This document shows positions 35,522 through 43,926 of a stretch of 64,000 bases of DNA, piece by piece. Within the stretch, counting starts at the first letter, position 1, and the number at the start of each line of letters is the position of its first letter. Under the pieces are notes generated by a model. That model did not search any database. It saw nothing but the letters and a program-made list of their open reading frames with translations, and was not told the DNA's origin. Source of the DNA: Amycolatopsis saalfeldensis (GTDB taxonomy: Bacteria; Actinomycetota; Actinomycetes; Mycobacteriales; Pseudonocardiaceae); NCBI RefSeq assembly GCF_900110575.1, contig NZ_FOEF01000022.1, positions 1-64,000 of the forward strand, given 5' to 3'. Made by a program: the position numbers and the translations under genes.

Positions 35522-36559
35522 ATGAAGGCGCGGCCACACGTGACGCTCGAGGATGTGGCACGCAGCGCGAGCGTGTCACTCGCCACGGCCTCGCGCGTGC
35601 TCAACGGCACGACCTCGGTGCGCACGGACCTGCGCGATCGGGTCGTGTCGGCCGCGGCGGAGCTGTCCTACGCGCCCAACGCGCATGCCCAGGCCCTCGC
35701 CGGCGGGACACATCGGACAGTCGGGGTGATCTGTCACGATGTGTCCGATCCGTACTTCGCGGCCATCGCGAACGGCGTGATGCGAGTGGCGGACAGCAAC
35801 GGGCTCCTGGTGATGCTCGCCGGCACCTTCCGCGATCCCGGGCGCGAAGTCGCGTACGTCTCGATGCTGCGGGCCCAGCGCGCGTCGGCGATCCTGCTGA
35901 TCGGCTCCGCGTTCGAGGACCGCGCTTGGGAGCGCGCGATGGCTGCCGAGCTGGAGCCTTACCGGCGCGGCGGCGGACAGGTCGCGGCCGTGAGCCGGCA
36001 CCGGGGCCTGAAGATGGACACCGTGCAGCCGGACAACCGCGGCGGCGCGGCCGAGCTCGCCCGCGCGCTGCTGGCCCTGGGGCACAAGCGCTTCGCCGTC
36101 TTGTCCGGCCCACGGCGCCTGAGCACGGTCGTCGACCGGCTGGACGGTTTCACCACCGAGCTGGCCGACCACGGAGTCACCCTCCGCGAGGACGACGTGC
36201 TCGAAGCCGCGTTCACGCGCGAAGGCGGCTACGAAGCAGCGAAACGCCTTCTGACACGACCACGCCGAAGCCTGCCGACATGCGTGTTCGCCGTCACCGA
36301 CGTGATGGCGATCGGCGCACTGACGGCTCTGCGCGAAGCCGGTGTGTCCGTGCCGGGCCAGATCTCGGTGGCGGGCTTCGACGACATCCCGGTGGTACGC
36401 GACCTGACGCCGCCGCTGACCACTTTCGCCCTGCCGCTGGAACAGCTGGGCGCCCGAGTCATGGACCTGGCCCTCACCGGCTCCGGCCCCCGTCCACGCA
36501 CGGTCCGGCTCCCGGGCAAGGTGGTCCTGCGGGAGAGCACCGCCCGGCCCCGCCGCTGA
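35522..36559 (+). CDS. LacI-family transcriptional regulator
   Basis: A 345-residue LacI regulator. The headpiece reads VTLEDVARSASVSLATASRVLN, with a sugar-binding-like core (VGVICHDVSDPYFAAI, SVAGFDDIPVVRDLTPPLTT). GGAGGAG lies directly before the ATG. No transport or sugar gene is adjacent; the divergent neighbour is proline iminopeptidase. It is only distantly similar to the LacI protein at 13977. Repeat island 2 begins after its stop. Target and effector are unknown. Confidence 0.92.
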   Translation: MKARPHVTLEDVARSASVSLATASRVLNGTTSVRTDLRDRVVSAAAELSYAPNAHAQALAGGTHRTVGVICHDVSDPYFAAIANGVMRVADSNGLLVMLAGTFRDPGREVAYVSMLRAQRASAILLIGSAFEDRAWERAMAAELEPYRRGGGQVAAVSRHRGLKMDTVQPDNRGGAAELARALLALGHKRFAVLSGPRRLSTVVDRLDGFTTELADHGVTLREDDVLEAAFTREGGYEAAKRLLTRPRRSLPTCVFAVTDVMAIGALTALREAGVSVPGQISVAGFDDIPVVRDLTPPLTTFALPLEQLGARVMDLALTGSGPRPRTVRLPGKVVLRESTARPRR

Positions 36560-37225
36560 CCCACCCCGCGCCGACAGCACTTCCTCGGACCCTGCCCCGC
36601 TCGCCTGCGGCCCCTGGCACTTCCACGGACTCAGCCCACCTCGGCCCCAGCACTTCCACAGGCTCAGCACACCTCGGCCCCAGCACTGCCCACTCGCCTG
36701 CTGCCCCACATTTCCGCGGGCTCAGCCCACCTCTGCCCTAACACTTCCGCAGGCCCAGCCGCCTTGGCCCCGACACTTCCGCAGGCCAGCCACCTCACCC
36801 TCGACACTTCCGCAGGCCCAGCCGCCTTGGCCCCGACACTTCCGCAGGCCAGCCACCTCACCCTCGGCACTTCCGCAGGCCCGGCCACCGCGCCAACGCC
36901 TCCGCCGGCCCAGCCACGGCTACCCCAACATTTCCGCAGGCCCAGCCAACGCCACCCTGTACTCCCGCAGGCCCAGCGCGCCTCGGCCCCAACATCTCCG
37001 CAGTGCCCAGCCCGCTTCGGCGCTGCCCACTCGCCTGCTGCCCCCACATTTCCGCGGGCTCAGCCCACCTCTGCCCCGGCACTTCCGCAGGCCGGGCCAC
37101 CTTGGTCCGGGCACTTCAGCAGGCCCGACCCATCTCGGCTCCAACACTTCCGCAGGCCCAGTCACCGCCACCCCTGCACTTCCGCAGGCCCAGCCCGCCT
37201 CGGCCTTGGCGCCGCCCGCTGTCCG
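36560..37225. repeat. Tandem-repeat island 2 (31-33 bp period)
   Basis: About 19 degenerate direct copies of a 29-34 bp unit with consensus ACACTTCCGCAGGCCCAGCC followed by a CCTCGGCCCC-like stretch. Anchors (CACTTCC or variant) fall at 36742, 36774, 36805, 36837, 36868, 36897, 36929, 36960 and 36993. A larger block (CGCTGCCCACTCGCCTGCTG with its flank, near 37021) is a second copy of one near 36682. The top strand is C-rich and G/T-poor. Long frames are open on the minus strand, but unit-length drift (29, 31, 32, 33) breaks phase, so coding is unlikely. No start with a ribosome site is seen. Confidence 0.85.
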
Positions 37226-37353
37226 GCCCGTCGGTTCCGGTGGCACCCGGTTCTGTCTCGATCCTGCTGCCGTGTCCACAGTGGATCGGCGCGGGGGCGG
37301 GTCCGGGATTTCCCCGCGGTCGGGGTCGGGGGGCGTTGGTTACGCTGCCGGGC
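37226..37353 (+). promoter_or_regulatory. Promoter region of the two-component operon
   Basis: It holds TACGCT (37341-37346) exactly 7 nt before the GTG at 37354, a leaderless -10. It also holds the palindrome TCCACAGTGGA at 37275-37285, the only intergenic perfect copy of that motif in the window. Confidence 0.5.
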
Positions 37354-38037
37354 GTGGCTCAGGTGCTGGTGGTGGAGGACGACCCGACGATCGGCGAGGT
37401 CATCGAGGCCACGCTGCGGCGGCAGGGGCACGTGGTGCGGTGGTGCCGTGACGGCCGCGGTGCGCTCGCGGTGACGGCGGCGGACCTGGTGCTGCTGGAC
37501 CTCGGCCTGCCCGACCTCGACGGGCTCGAAGTCTGCCGGCGGTTGCGGGCCGCGCTGCCTTCCGCCGTGCTGGTGATCCTGACCGCGCGGCAGGAGGAAA
37601 TGGACGTGATCGTCGGCCTCGATGCGGGGGCCGACGACTATCTCACCAAGCCCATCCGGCTCCCCGAGCTGCTCGCCCGGGTCCGCGCGCACCTGCGCCG
37701 CGGCGGGACGCCGGTCGAGGTCGCGCCGCCGGTGGCCGTCGGGGCGCTGGTGGTGGACACCGCCCGGCGGCGGGTCAGCCTCGGCGGGCGAGAGCTGGAC
37801 TTGCGGGCGAGGGAGTACGACCTGCTCGCGCGGCTGGCAGAGCAGCCGGGTGTGGCGGTCAGCCGCGCGACGCTGATGGCCGACGTCTGGGACACGCACT
37901 GGCGCGGCTCCACCAAAACGCTCGACGTGCACATCGCGGCGCTGCGGCGCAAGCTCGCGGCCGCGGCCGTCTCGCCGGACCAAGTGCCGCGAATCGTGAC
38001 GCTGCGCGGCCACGGCTACCGACTGGAAGAGGCCTGA
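37354..38037 (+). CDS. OmpR-family response regulator
   Basis: A 227-residue response regulator. The receiver domain has acidic pocket Glu8-Asp9-Asp10, phospho-acceptor Asp49, Thr77 and Lys99. The C-terminal OmpR/PhoB winged helix begins about residue 128 (LRAREYDLLARLAEQ, RGSTKTLDVHIAALRRKL). The GTG at 37354 follows TACGCT by 7 nt. Its kinase partner lies not immediately downstream but after a 500-bp repeat island. Signal and regulon are unknown. Confidence 0.94.
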   Translation: MAQVLVVEDDPTIGEVIEATLRRQGHVVRWCRDGRGALAVTAADLVLLDLGLPDLDGLEVCRRLRAALPSAVLVILTARQEEMDVIVGLDAGADDYLTKPIRLPELLARVRAHLRRGGTPVEVAPPVAVGALVVDTARRRVSLGGRELDLRAREYDLLARLAEQPGVAVSRATLMADVWDTHWRGSTKTLDVHIAALRRKLAAAAVSPDQVPRIVTLRGHGYRLEEA

Positions 38038-38040
38038 CCG

Positions 38041-38520
38041 GTGCACCACCCGATCACGACGCCCAGCAGGCCGACCACCGCCGCGGCAACCAACCCGCAC
38101 ACAAGCACCACCAGCCGACGAACGCCTGACCCCATCCACCACCCGACAGCGATCCCGGCCGAGCCGACCACCACTCCGGCAACCAACCCGCCCCCGAACA
38201 CCACCAGCCGACGCACGCCCGGCCCCACTCACCACCCGGCCACGACACCCACCCCGCCGACCAACCCACCCCCAAGCACCACCGGCCGACACACGCCCGA
38301 ACCCATCCACCGCCCGACCACAACGCCCAACAAAACGACCACCACGGCAACCAGCCCATCGCCAACCACAACCAGCCGGAACAAACCCCACAACCCGGCC
38401 ACCGCACCCACCAAACCAACCACCACCCCGGCCACCAGCCAGCCGAAGCACGGCACCACCCGCCACACGGCGACGGCGCTCCCCAGGCGAACCCCGCAGA
38501 CGAACGCACCCCCGGCCATC
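38041..38520. repeat. Tandem-repeat island 3 between regulator and kinase (93/78/81-bp in-frame units)
   Basis: Units start at 38044, 38137, 38230, 38308 and 38389 (lengths 93, 93, 78, 81 bp, all multiples of 3). A frame from GTG 38041 to a stop at 38560-38562 is fully open and would encode a 173-residue Thr/Pro-rich protein of about 31-residue repeats (TTSRRTP in each). The opposite strand from ATG 38519 encodes hydrophobic repeats (LVAGVVVG, GVRRLVV) interrupted once by TGA at 38229-38231, where other units have Trp. No ribosome site precedes either start clearly. I list it as a repeat; coding on one strand remains possible. Confidence 0.8.
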
Positions 38521-38543
38521 CCCGGCGGAAGGAGGCATGGCCC

Positions 38544-39821
38544 ATGCACCGCCGCATCGTGACGCTTACCGTGTTGGCCGCGGTGTTGGCGACTAGCCTG
38601 TTCGGGCTGCCCCTGGGCGTTGCTGTGTTCTGGTACTACCGGGCGGATACCACGTCGGAGTTGGAGCGGGCGGCCGATGCTGCGGCGGTGGTCGTGTCGG
38701 ATGCGCTCGCGGCGGGGCGGGCGCCGCAGGTGCCGGCGAGCAGCGGCGGCGAGGTGGGCGTTTACGACGAGGCTGGGCGGCTGCTCGCGGGGCACGGGCC
38801 GGCGCGGGCGGACGACATCGTGCGCGGCGCGTCTAGTGCGGACACCGACATGGCGACCGGGCCGGTGGGGTCCGAGCAGGTGCTGGCGGTCCCCGTGCTC
38901 AGCGGGGCGCGGCTGACGGGCGTGGTGCGCGCAGCCGTGCCGCAGGCGGAACTCGCGCGGCGGATCGGGCTGACCTGGCTGGCCATGGCCGGCCTCGCGA
39001 TCGCCGCGGTGGCCGCGGCCTGGCTGGTCGCGCGGCGGATCGCGGCGCGGCTGACCCGGCCGCTCGACCGGCTCGCCGCGTCGGCCGCACAGCTCGGCGA
39101 AGGCGACTTCACCGTCCGGGCCCCGCGCGCGGGGATCACCGAGATCGACGAGGTCGGCGAAGCCCTCGACGTCACCGCGGCGCGGATCGGCGACACCCTC
39201 GACCGCGAGCGCGCGTTCTCCGCCGAGGCCTCCCACCAGCTGCGGACCCCGCTGACCGGGCTGCGGCTGCAGCTCGAAGCCGCGCTCGAGGAACCGGCGG
39301 AGGACCCGTACGCCGCGATCCGCGCGGGGATCGGCTCGGCCGACCGGCTGGAACGCACCATCGAGGACCTGCTCGCGCTCTCCCGGGAACGCCGCGCGCC
39401 CCGCGCGGAGCTGGACCTCGACGCCGTGCTGACCGAACTCCGCGCCACCACCTGGCCCCACGGCCGCGGCCTGCGGATCGAGAACCTGGACGCGCCGCCC
39501 GCGCGCGCTTCGGCGGCAGCCGTCCGGCAGGTGCTCGCCGTCCTGCTGGACAACGCGGTGGCCCACGGCCGCGGCACGGTCACCGTGACCGCGCGCGACG
39601 CCGGTGGGGCGCTCGCGATCGACGTCGCCGACGAAGGGCCAGGCCTCGGCGAAGCCGATCCCTTCACCAAAACCGCGACAAACCACGGCATCGGGCTGCG
39701 GCTGGCCCGCAGCCTCGCCGAGGCGGAGGGCGGGCGGCTGCGGCTGTCCCGGCCCGATCCGCCGACCTTCACCCTGCTCCTGCCCGGGGTGGATGGAACG
39801 AATCACCACGATCAACCGTGA
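38544..39821 (+). CDS. Sensor histidine kinase
   Basis: A 425-residue membrane kinase. Two membrane spans (about 8-31 and 143-163) flank a small extracytoplasmic sensor. A HAMP domain (about 164-216), the H-box SHQLRTPLTGL with His231, N-box Asn337 and G-box DEGPGLG (about 363-369) follow. AAGGAGG is 7-8 nt before the ATG. It is the partner of the response regulator at 37354. The HATPase end is short but keeps GIGLRLARSLAEAEGG. The stimulus is unknown. Confidence 0.94.
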   Translation: MHRRIVTLTVLAAVLATSLFGLPLGVAVFWYYRADTTSELERAADAAAVVVSDALAAGRAPQVPASSGGEVGVYDEAGRLLAGHGPARADDIVRGASSADTDMATGPVGSEQVLAVPVLSGARLTGVVRAAVPQAELARRIGLTWLAMAGLAIAAVAAAWLVARRIAARLTRPLDRLAASAAQLGEGDFTVRAPRAGITEIDEVGEALDVTAARIGDTLDRERAFSAEASHQLRTPLTGLRLQLEAALEEPAEDPYAAIRAGIGSADRLERTIEDLLALSRERRAPRAELDLDAVLTELRATTWPHGRGLRIENLDAPPARASAAAVRQVLAVLLDNAVAHGRGTVTVTARDAGGALAIDVADEGPGLGEADPFTKTATNHGIGLRLARSLAEAEGGRLRLSRPDPPTFTLLLPGVDGTNHHDQP

Positions 39822-39932
39822 AAGTGCAATGAATCACCCAGAAATAACTCAGCAACACAACGATTCCCAGTTTTCGGGTCATCATCCGATCGATACCGTG
39901 GCTCACACCCGACCTCGACGAGGAGGAGTCCG
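39822..39932 (+). promoter_or_regulatory. Promoter region of the lysine operon
   Basis: The first ~75 bp are AT-rich relative to the surroundings, with no hairpin terminator visible after the kinase. GATACCGT near 39893 could supply a -10. GAGGAGGAG directly precedes the GTG at 39933. Confidence 0.35.
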
Positions 39933-41354
39933 GTGAAGTCCGTTTTGCCAGAACCCGGCCTGCGTGCGGCCCTGCTGCGCCGCAAGCCCGTCGCCGACCT
40001 GGTGGCCGACGCCGACCACGGGCGGCTCAAACGCTCGCTCGGCCTCGGCCAGCTGACCATGCTCAGTATCGGCGCCACGCTCGGCAGCGGCATCTTCGTG
40101 GTGCTCGGCGAGGCGGTGCCGGTGGCCGGGCCCGCCGTGGTGCTGTCCTTTGTGCTCGCCGGCGTCACCGCGCTGTTCTCGGCGCTGTCCTACGCCGAAC
40201 TCGCCGGCATGATCCCGCTTTCGGGCTCCTCGTACTCCTACGCGTACGCCACGCTCGGCGAGATCGTCGCGTGGATCTGCGGTTGGTGCCTGGTGCTGGA
40301 GTACGGCGTGTCGGTCGCGTCCGTCGCGGTCGGCTGGGGCCAGTACCTCAACGAGCTGCTGCACCTCGCGTTCGGCGTTGCCATCCCGGACGCGCTCAGC
40401 CAGCCGCCCGGCGAAGGCGGGCTGGTGAACGTGCCGGCGATCCTGGTCGTGGTGCTCGCGATGGTCCTGCTGCTGTCGGGCGCGAAGGAGAGCGCGCGGG
40501 CCAACGCGATCATGGTGACGGTCAAGATCGCCACCCTGGTGATGTTCTGCGCGATCGCGTTCACCGCCGTGCAGGCGAAGAAATTCACGCCGTTCCTGCC
40601 GCTCGGCCTGGCGGGCATGAGCGCGGGCGGGGCGAAGCTCTTCTTCTCCTACATCGGTTTCGACGCCGCTTCGACGGCCGGCGAGGAGGCTCGTAACCCG
40701 CAGCGGGACCTGCCGCGGGCGATCCTGCTCTCGCTCGCCATCGTCACGGTGCTGTACTGCCTGGTGGCCTTCGCGGCGGTCGGCGCGCTGCCGTGGCAGC
40801 AGTTCGGCGACCAGCAGGCGGCGCTCTCCCACGTGCTGACCTCCGTGCTGGACAACAAGTTCTGGGCCGGGGTGCTCGCGGTCGGCGCGATCGTCGCGAT
40901 CTCCAGCGTGGTGCTGACCGTGCTGTACGGGCAGACGCGCATCCTGTACGCGATGTCGCGCGACGGGCTGGTGCCGAAGGCACTGTCCACAGTGCACCCG
41001 AAGACCGGCGTACCGCGGACGAACACGCTGGTGGTGTCCGGATTCGTCGCGGTGCTCGCGGCGTTCATCCCGCTCGGCAAGCTGGCCGACGCCACCAGCA
41101 TCGGCACGCTGTTCGCGTTCGGGCTGGTCAACATCGCCGTGCTGATCCTGCGCAAGCGGCGGCCGGGCGACGCGCGGTCGTTCCGCGTGCCGTTCTCACC
41201 GGTGACGCCGATCCTGGGCGTGCTTTGCTGCGCGTACATGATGTTCAGCCTCGACGGCGCGACCTGGGTCGTGTTCGGCGCCTGGATGGCGCTCGGGCTG
41301 GTGCTGTACTTCGCCTACGGCATCCGGCGCTCGCGGCTGGCGGTGCGGTCGTGA
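39933..41354 (+). CDS. APC-family amino-acid permease (probable lysine uptake)
   Basis: A 473-residue integral membrane transporter with about 12 predicted spans. The first shows the APC signature SIGATLGSGIFVVLGEAV, and the later FFSYIGFDAASTAGEEARNP is the family's TM6 region. It resembles the cationic amino-acid transporter subgroup. The GTG start has GAGGAGGAG just upstream. Its stop overlaps the amidase start (GTGA), so it is coupled to davA and davB. Lysine as substrate is inferred from that coupling. Confidence 0.9.
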   Translation: MKSVLPEPGLRAALLRRKPVADLVADADHGRLKRSLGLGQLTMLSIGATLGSGIFVVLGEAVPVAGPAVVLSFVLAGVTALFSALSYAELAGMIPLSGSSYSYAYATLGEIVAWICGWCLVLEYGVSVASVAVGWGQYLNELLHLAFGVAIPDALSQPPGEGGLVNVPAILVVVLAMVLLLSGAKESARANAIMVTVKIATLVMFCAIAFTAVQAKKFTPFLPLGLAGMSAGGAKLFFSYIGFDAASTAGEEARNPQRDLPRAILLSLAIVTVLYCLVAFAAVGALPWQQFGDQQAALSHVLTSVLDNKFWAGVLAVGAIVAISSVVLTVLYGQTRILYAMSRDGLVPKALSTVHPKTGVPRTNTLVVSGFVAVLAAFIPLGKLADATSIGTLFAFGLVNIAVLILRKRRPGDARSFRVPFSPVTPILGVLCCAYMMFSLDGATWVVFGAWMALGLVLYFAYGIRRSRLAVRS

Positions 41355-42121
41355 TCGTCGCCGTCCACCAGGGCCCGTACGACGAGCTGCCGGCCGCCGT
41401 GGCCGAAGCGTCCGCGCGGGGCGCGGGGCTCGTCGTGACCGCCGAGATGATCACCACCGGCTACGCCATCGGAGCTGCCGCGGTCGCCGAACGCGCCGAG
41501 GCCGCCGACGGGCCGCTGGCGCGGGAACTCGGCGCGCTGGCCCGCGAGCACGGCGTCGCGCTGGCCTACGGCTATCCCGAACGAGCCGGTGACACCGTGT
41601 ACAACTCGGCGCAACTCCTTTCCGCGCAAGGGGAACGGCTCGCGAACTACCGCAAGACGCACTTGTTCGGCGACCTCGACCACAGCCAGTTCTCCCCCGG
41701 CACCGAACTCGTCGTGCAGGCCCAGCTCGACGGCCTGCGGGTCGGGCTGCTGATCTGTTACGACGTGGAGTTCCCCGAGGCGGTCCGCGCGCACGCCCTC
41801 GCCGGGACGCAGCTGCTGCTCGTGCCGACGGCCTTGATGCGCCCGTACGAACGGGTGGCCGACGAGCTGGTGCCGATCCGCGCCCACGAAAGCCAGCTGT
41901 ACGTCGTGTACGCGAACCGCTGCGACGCCGAGGGTGAGCTGGACTACTGCGGCCACTCGGCCATCGCCACGCCCGACGAGGTGGTGGCCAAGGCCGGCGA
42001 AGGGCCCGAGCTGATCCTCGCCGACGTCGACCCGGTCGCGCTCACCCGGCCGACGAACACGTATCTGGCCGATCGGCGGCCCGAGTTGTACGGCCCCCTG
42101 ACCGAAGGACCCAGCGCATGA
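41351..42121 (+). CDS. davA: 5-aminovaleramide amidase (DavA-like nitrilase-superfamily enzyme)
   Basis: A 256-residue carbon-nitrogen hydrolase with the catalytic Glu32 (TAEMITTGY), Lys102 (NYRKTHLFG) and Cys136 (LICYDVEFPE). Conserved blocks such as AEAADGPLA, YGYPER and RKTHLFG agree well with DavA of Pseudomonas putida, which cleaves 5-aminovaleramide to 5-aminovalerate and ammonia. It is cytoplasmic. It overlaps the permease upstream and davB downstream by 4 bp each. An indole-acetamide hydrolase role is less likely given the davB neighbour. Confidence 0.85.
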   Translation: MIVAVHQGPYDELPAAVAEASARGAGLVVTAEMITTGYAIGAAAVAERAEAADGPLARELGALAREHGVALAYGYPERAGDTVYNSAQLLSAQGERLANYRKTHLFGDLDHSQFSPGTELVVQAQLDGLRVGLLICYDVEFPEAVRAHALAGTQLLLVPTALMRPYERVADELVPIRAHESQLYVVYANRCDAEGELDYCGHSAIATPDEVVAKAGEGPELILADVDPVALTRPTNTYLADRRPELYGPLTEGPSA

Positions 42122-43812
42122 CCTCCGCCGTCCCGACCGCGATCCCCACGGAAGAGCCCGCCGGGCGGCCGATCACCATGTTCGGCCCGGACTTCCCGTT
42201 CGCCTACGACGATTACCTGAACCACCCCGACGGCCTCGGCACGGTGCCGGCCGGGCGGCACGGCACCGAGGTGGCCGTGATCGGCGGCGGGCTTTCCGGT
42301 GTCGTCACCGCGTACGAGCTGATGAAACTCGGGCTGCGGCCGGTGGTCTACGAGGTCGACCAGCTCGGCGGCCGGCTGCGCACGCACCATTTCCCCGGCC
42401 TGCCCGACGACGTGGTGGCCGAGATGGGCGCGATGCGGTTCCCGCCCGCGTCCACCTCGCTGTTCCACTACATCGACAAGGTCGGCCTGGAGACCACGCC
42501 GTTCCCGAACCCGCTCGCGCCCGGCACCCCCAGCACGGTCGTGGACCTCAAGGGGCAGAGCCATTACGCGCGCACCCCCGAGGATCTGCCGGAGGTGTTC
42601 GGCGCCGTGGCCAAGGCGTGGCAGCGAACCCTCGACGAGCACGCGTCGTTCGCCGAGATGCAGACCGCGATCCGCGACCGCGACGTGAAGACCGTCAAGC
42701 GGATCTGGAACGAAATGGTGCCACGGCTCGACCACCAGACGTTCTACGGGTTCCTGTGCGATTCGCCGGCGTTCGCCTCGTTCCGCCATCGCGAGATCTT
42801 CGGCCAGGTCGGCTTCGGCACCGGCGGCTGGGACACCGACTTCCCGAACTCGATCCTGGAGATCCTGCGCGTCGTCTACACCGGCGCGGACGACGAGCAC
42901 CGCTCCATCGCCGGCGGCAGCAGGCAGCTCCCCCTGCGGCTGTGGGAGCACGCGCCGGAACAGCTCGCGCACTGGCCCGCGGGCACGAATCTGGCTTCAC
43001 TGCACCAAAACGGCCAGCCGCGCCCCGGCGTCACGCGGCTGCACCGCACTGCGCCGAACAACATCACGGTGACCGACGCGTCCGGCCACATCCGCACGTT
43101 CGGCGCCGCCGTGTTCACCGCGCAGAGCTGGATGCTGCTGTCGAAGATCGAGTGCGACGAGGCGCTGTTCCCGATCGACCACTGGACGGCGATCGAGCGC
43201 ACGCACTACATGGAGTCCTCGAAGGTGTTCGTGCCGGTGGACCGGCCGTTCTGGCTGGACCCCGACCCGGTCACCGGGCGGGACACGATGAGCATGACGC
43301 TCACCGACCGGATGCCGCGCGGCACCTACCTGCTCGGCGACGACCCCGGCTCCCCCGCGGTGATCTGCCTTTCCTACACCTGGGCCGACGACTCGTCGAA
43401 ATGGCTGCCGCTGACGGTGTCGGAACGGGTGGAGGTGATGCTGCAGTCCTTGCGGGAGATCTATCCGGGCGTCGACGTGCGACGGCACATCGTGGGTGAC
43501 CCGGTGACCGTTTCCTGGGAGGCGGAACCGCATTTCATGGGCGCGTTCAAGGCGAACCTGCCCGGGCACTACCGCTACCAGCACCGGCTGTTCACGCATT
43601 TCGTGCAGGACCGGCTCGAAGATCGTTTCCGCGGGCTGTTTCTCGCGGGCGACGACGTTTCGTGGACGGCCGGCTGGGCCGAGGGCGCGGTGCAGACCGC
43701 GCTGAACGCGGTGTGGGGCGTGCTGCGGCATTTCGGCGGCGAGACCTCCCCCGCGAACCCGGGACCAGGGGATCTGTTCGACGACCTCGCGCCGGTCGCG
43801 CTGCCCGACTGA
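42118..43812 (+). CDS. davB: Lysine 2-monooxygenase (DavB-like flavin amine oxidase)
   Basis: A 564-residue flavoprotein with FAD-binding VIGGGLSGVVTAYELMKLG (GxGxxG at 56-61) and a C-terminal FAD segment AGDDVSWTAGWAEGAVQT. The opening ITMFGPDFPFAYDDYL, the FGQVGFGTGGWDTDFPNS block and the ending NPGPGDLFDDLAPVAL match P. putida DavB. That enzyme converts L-lysine with O2 to 5-aminovaleramide, CO2 and water. Tryptophan 2-monooxygenase is the closest alternative. The ATG overlaps the davA stop (ATGA). Downstream davT/davD functions are not in this window. Confidence 0.87.
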   Translation: MTSAVPTAIPTEEPAGRPITMFGPDFPFAYDDYLNHPDGLGTVPAGRHGTEVAVIGGGLSGVVTAYELMKLGLRPVVYEVDQLGGRLRTHHFPGLPDDVVAEMGAMRFPPASTSLFHYIDKVGLETTPFPNPLAPGTPSTVVDLKGQSHYARTPEDLPEVFGAVAKAWQRTLDEHASFAEMQTAIRDRDVKTVKRIWNEMVPRLDHQTFYGFLCDSPAFASFRHREIFGQVGFGTGGWDTDFPNSILEILRVVYTGADDEHRSIAGGSRQLPLRLWEHAPEQLAHWPAGTNLASLHQNGQPRPGVTRLHRTAPNNITVTDASGHIRTFGAAVFTAQSWMLLSKIECDEALFPIDHWTAIERTHYMESSKVFVPVDRPFWLDPDPVTGRDTMSMTLTDRMPRGTYLLGDDPGSPAVICLSYTWADDSSKWLPLTVSERVEVMLQSLREIYPGVDVRRHIVGDPVTVSWEAEPHFMGAFKANLPGHYRYQHRLFTHFVQDRLEDRFRGLFLAGDDVSWTAGWAEGAVQTALNAVWGVLRHFGGETSPANPGPGDLFDDLAPVALPD

Positions 43813-43926
43813 CGCACCGCCAGCCCGTCAAGGCGTACCCGGTGGTACCAGCCGATGGTGTTCCCGGCGGCGACACCCTTCCTGATTAATCTGCCTTACT
43901 GAACCGATCATGCGAAAATATGACGT

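Noticed and set aside
36664..37047. Minus-strand Trp/Gly-rich repeat protein in island 2
   Set aside because: Unit lengths vary by non-multiples of three and no plausible start signal exists, so the open frame is probably incidental.
42118..43812. Tryptophan 2-monooxygenase of an indole-3-acetic acid pathway
   Set aside because: Permease and amidase would also fit, but the N- and C-terminal blocks match lysine 2-monooxygenase much better and the amidase matches DavA.
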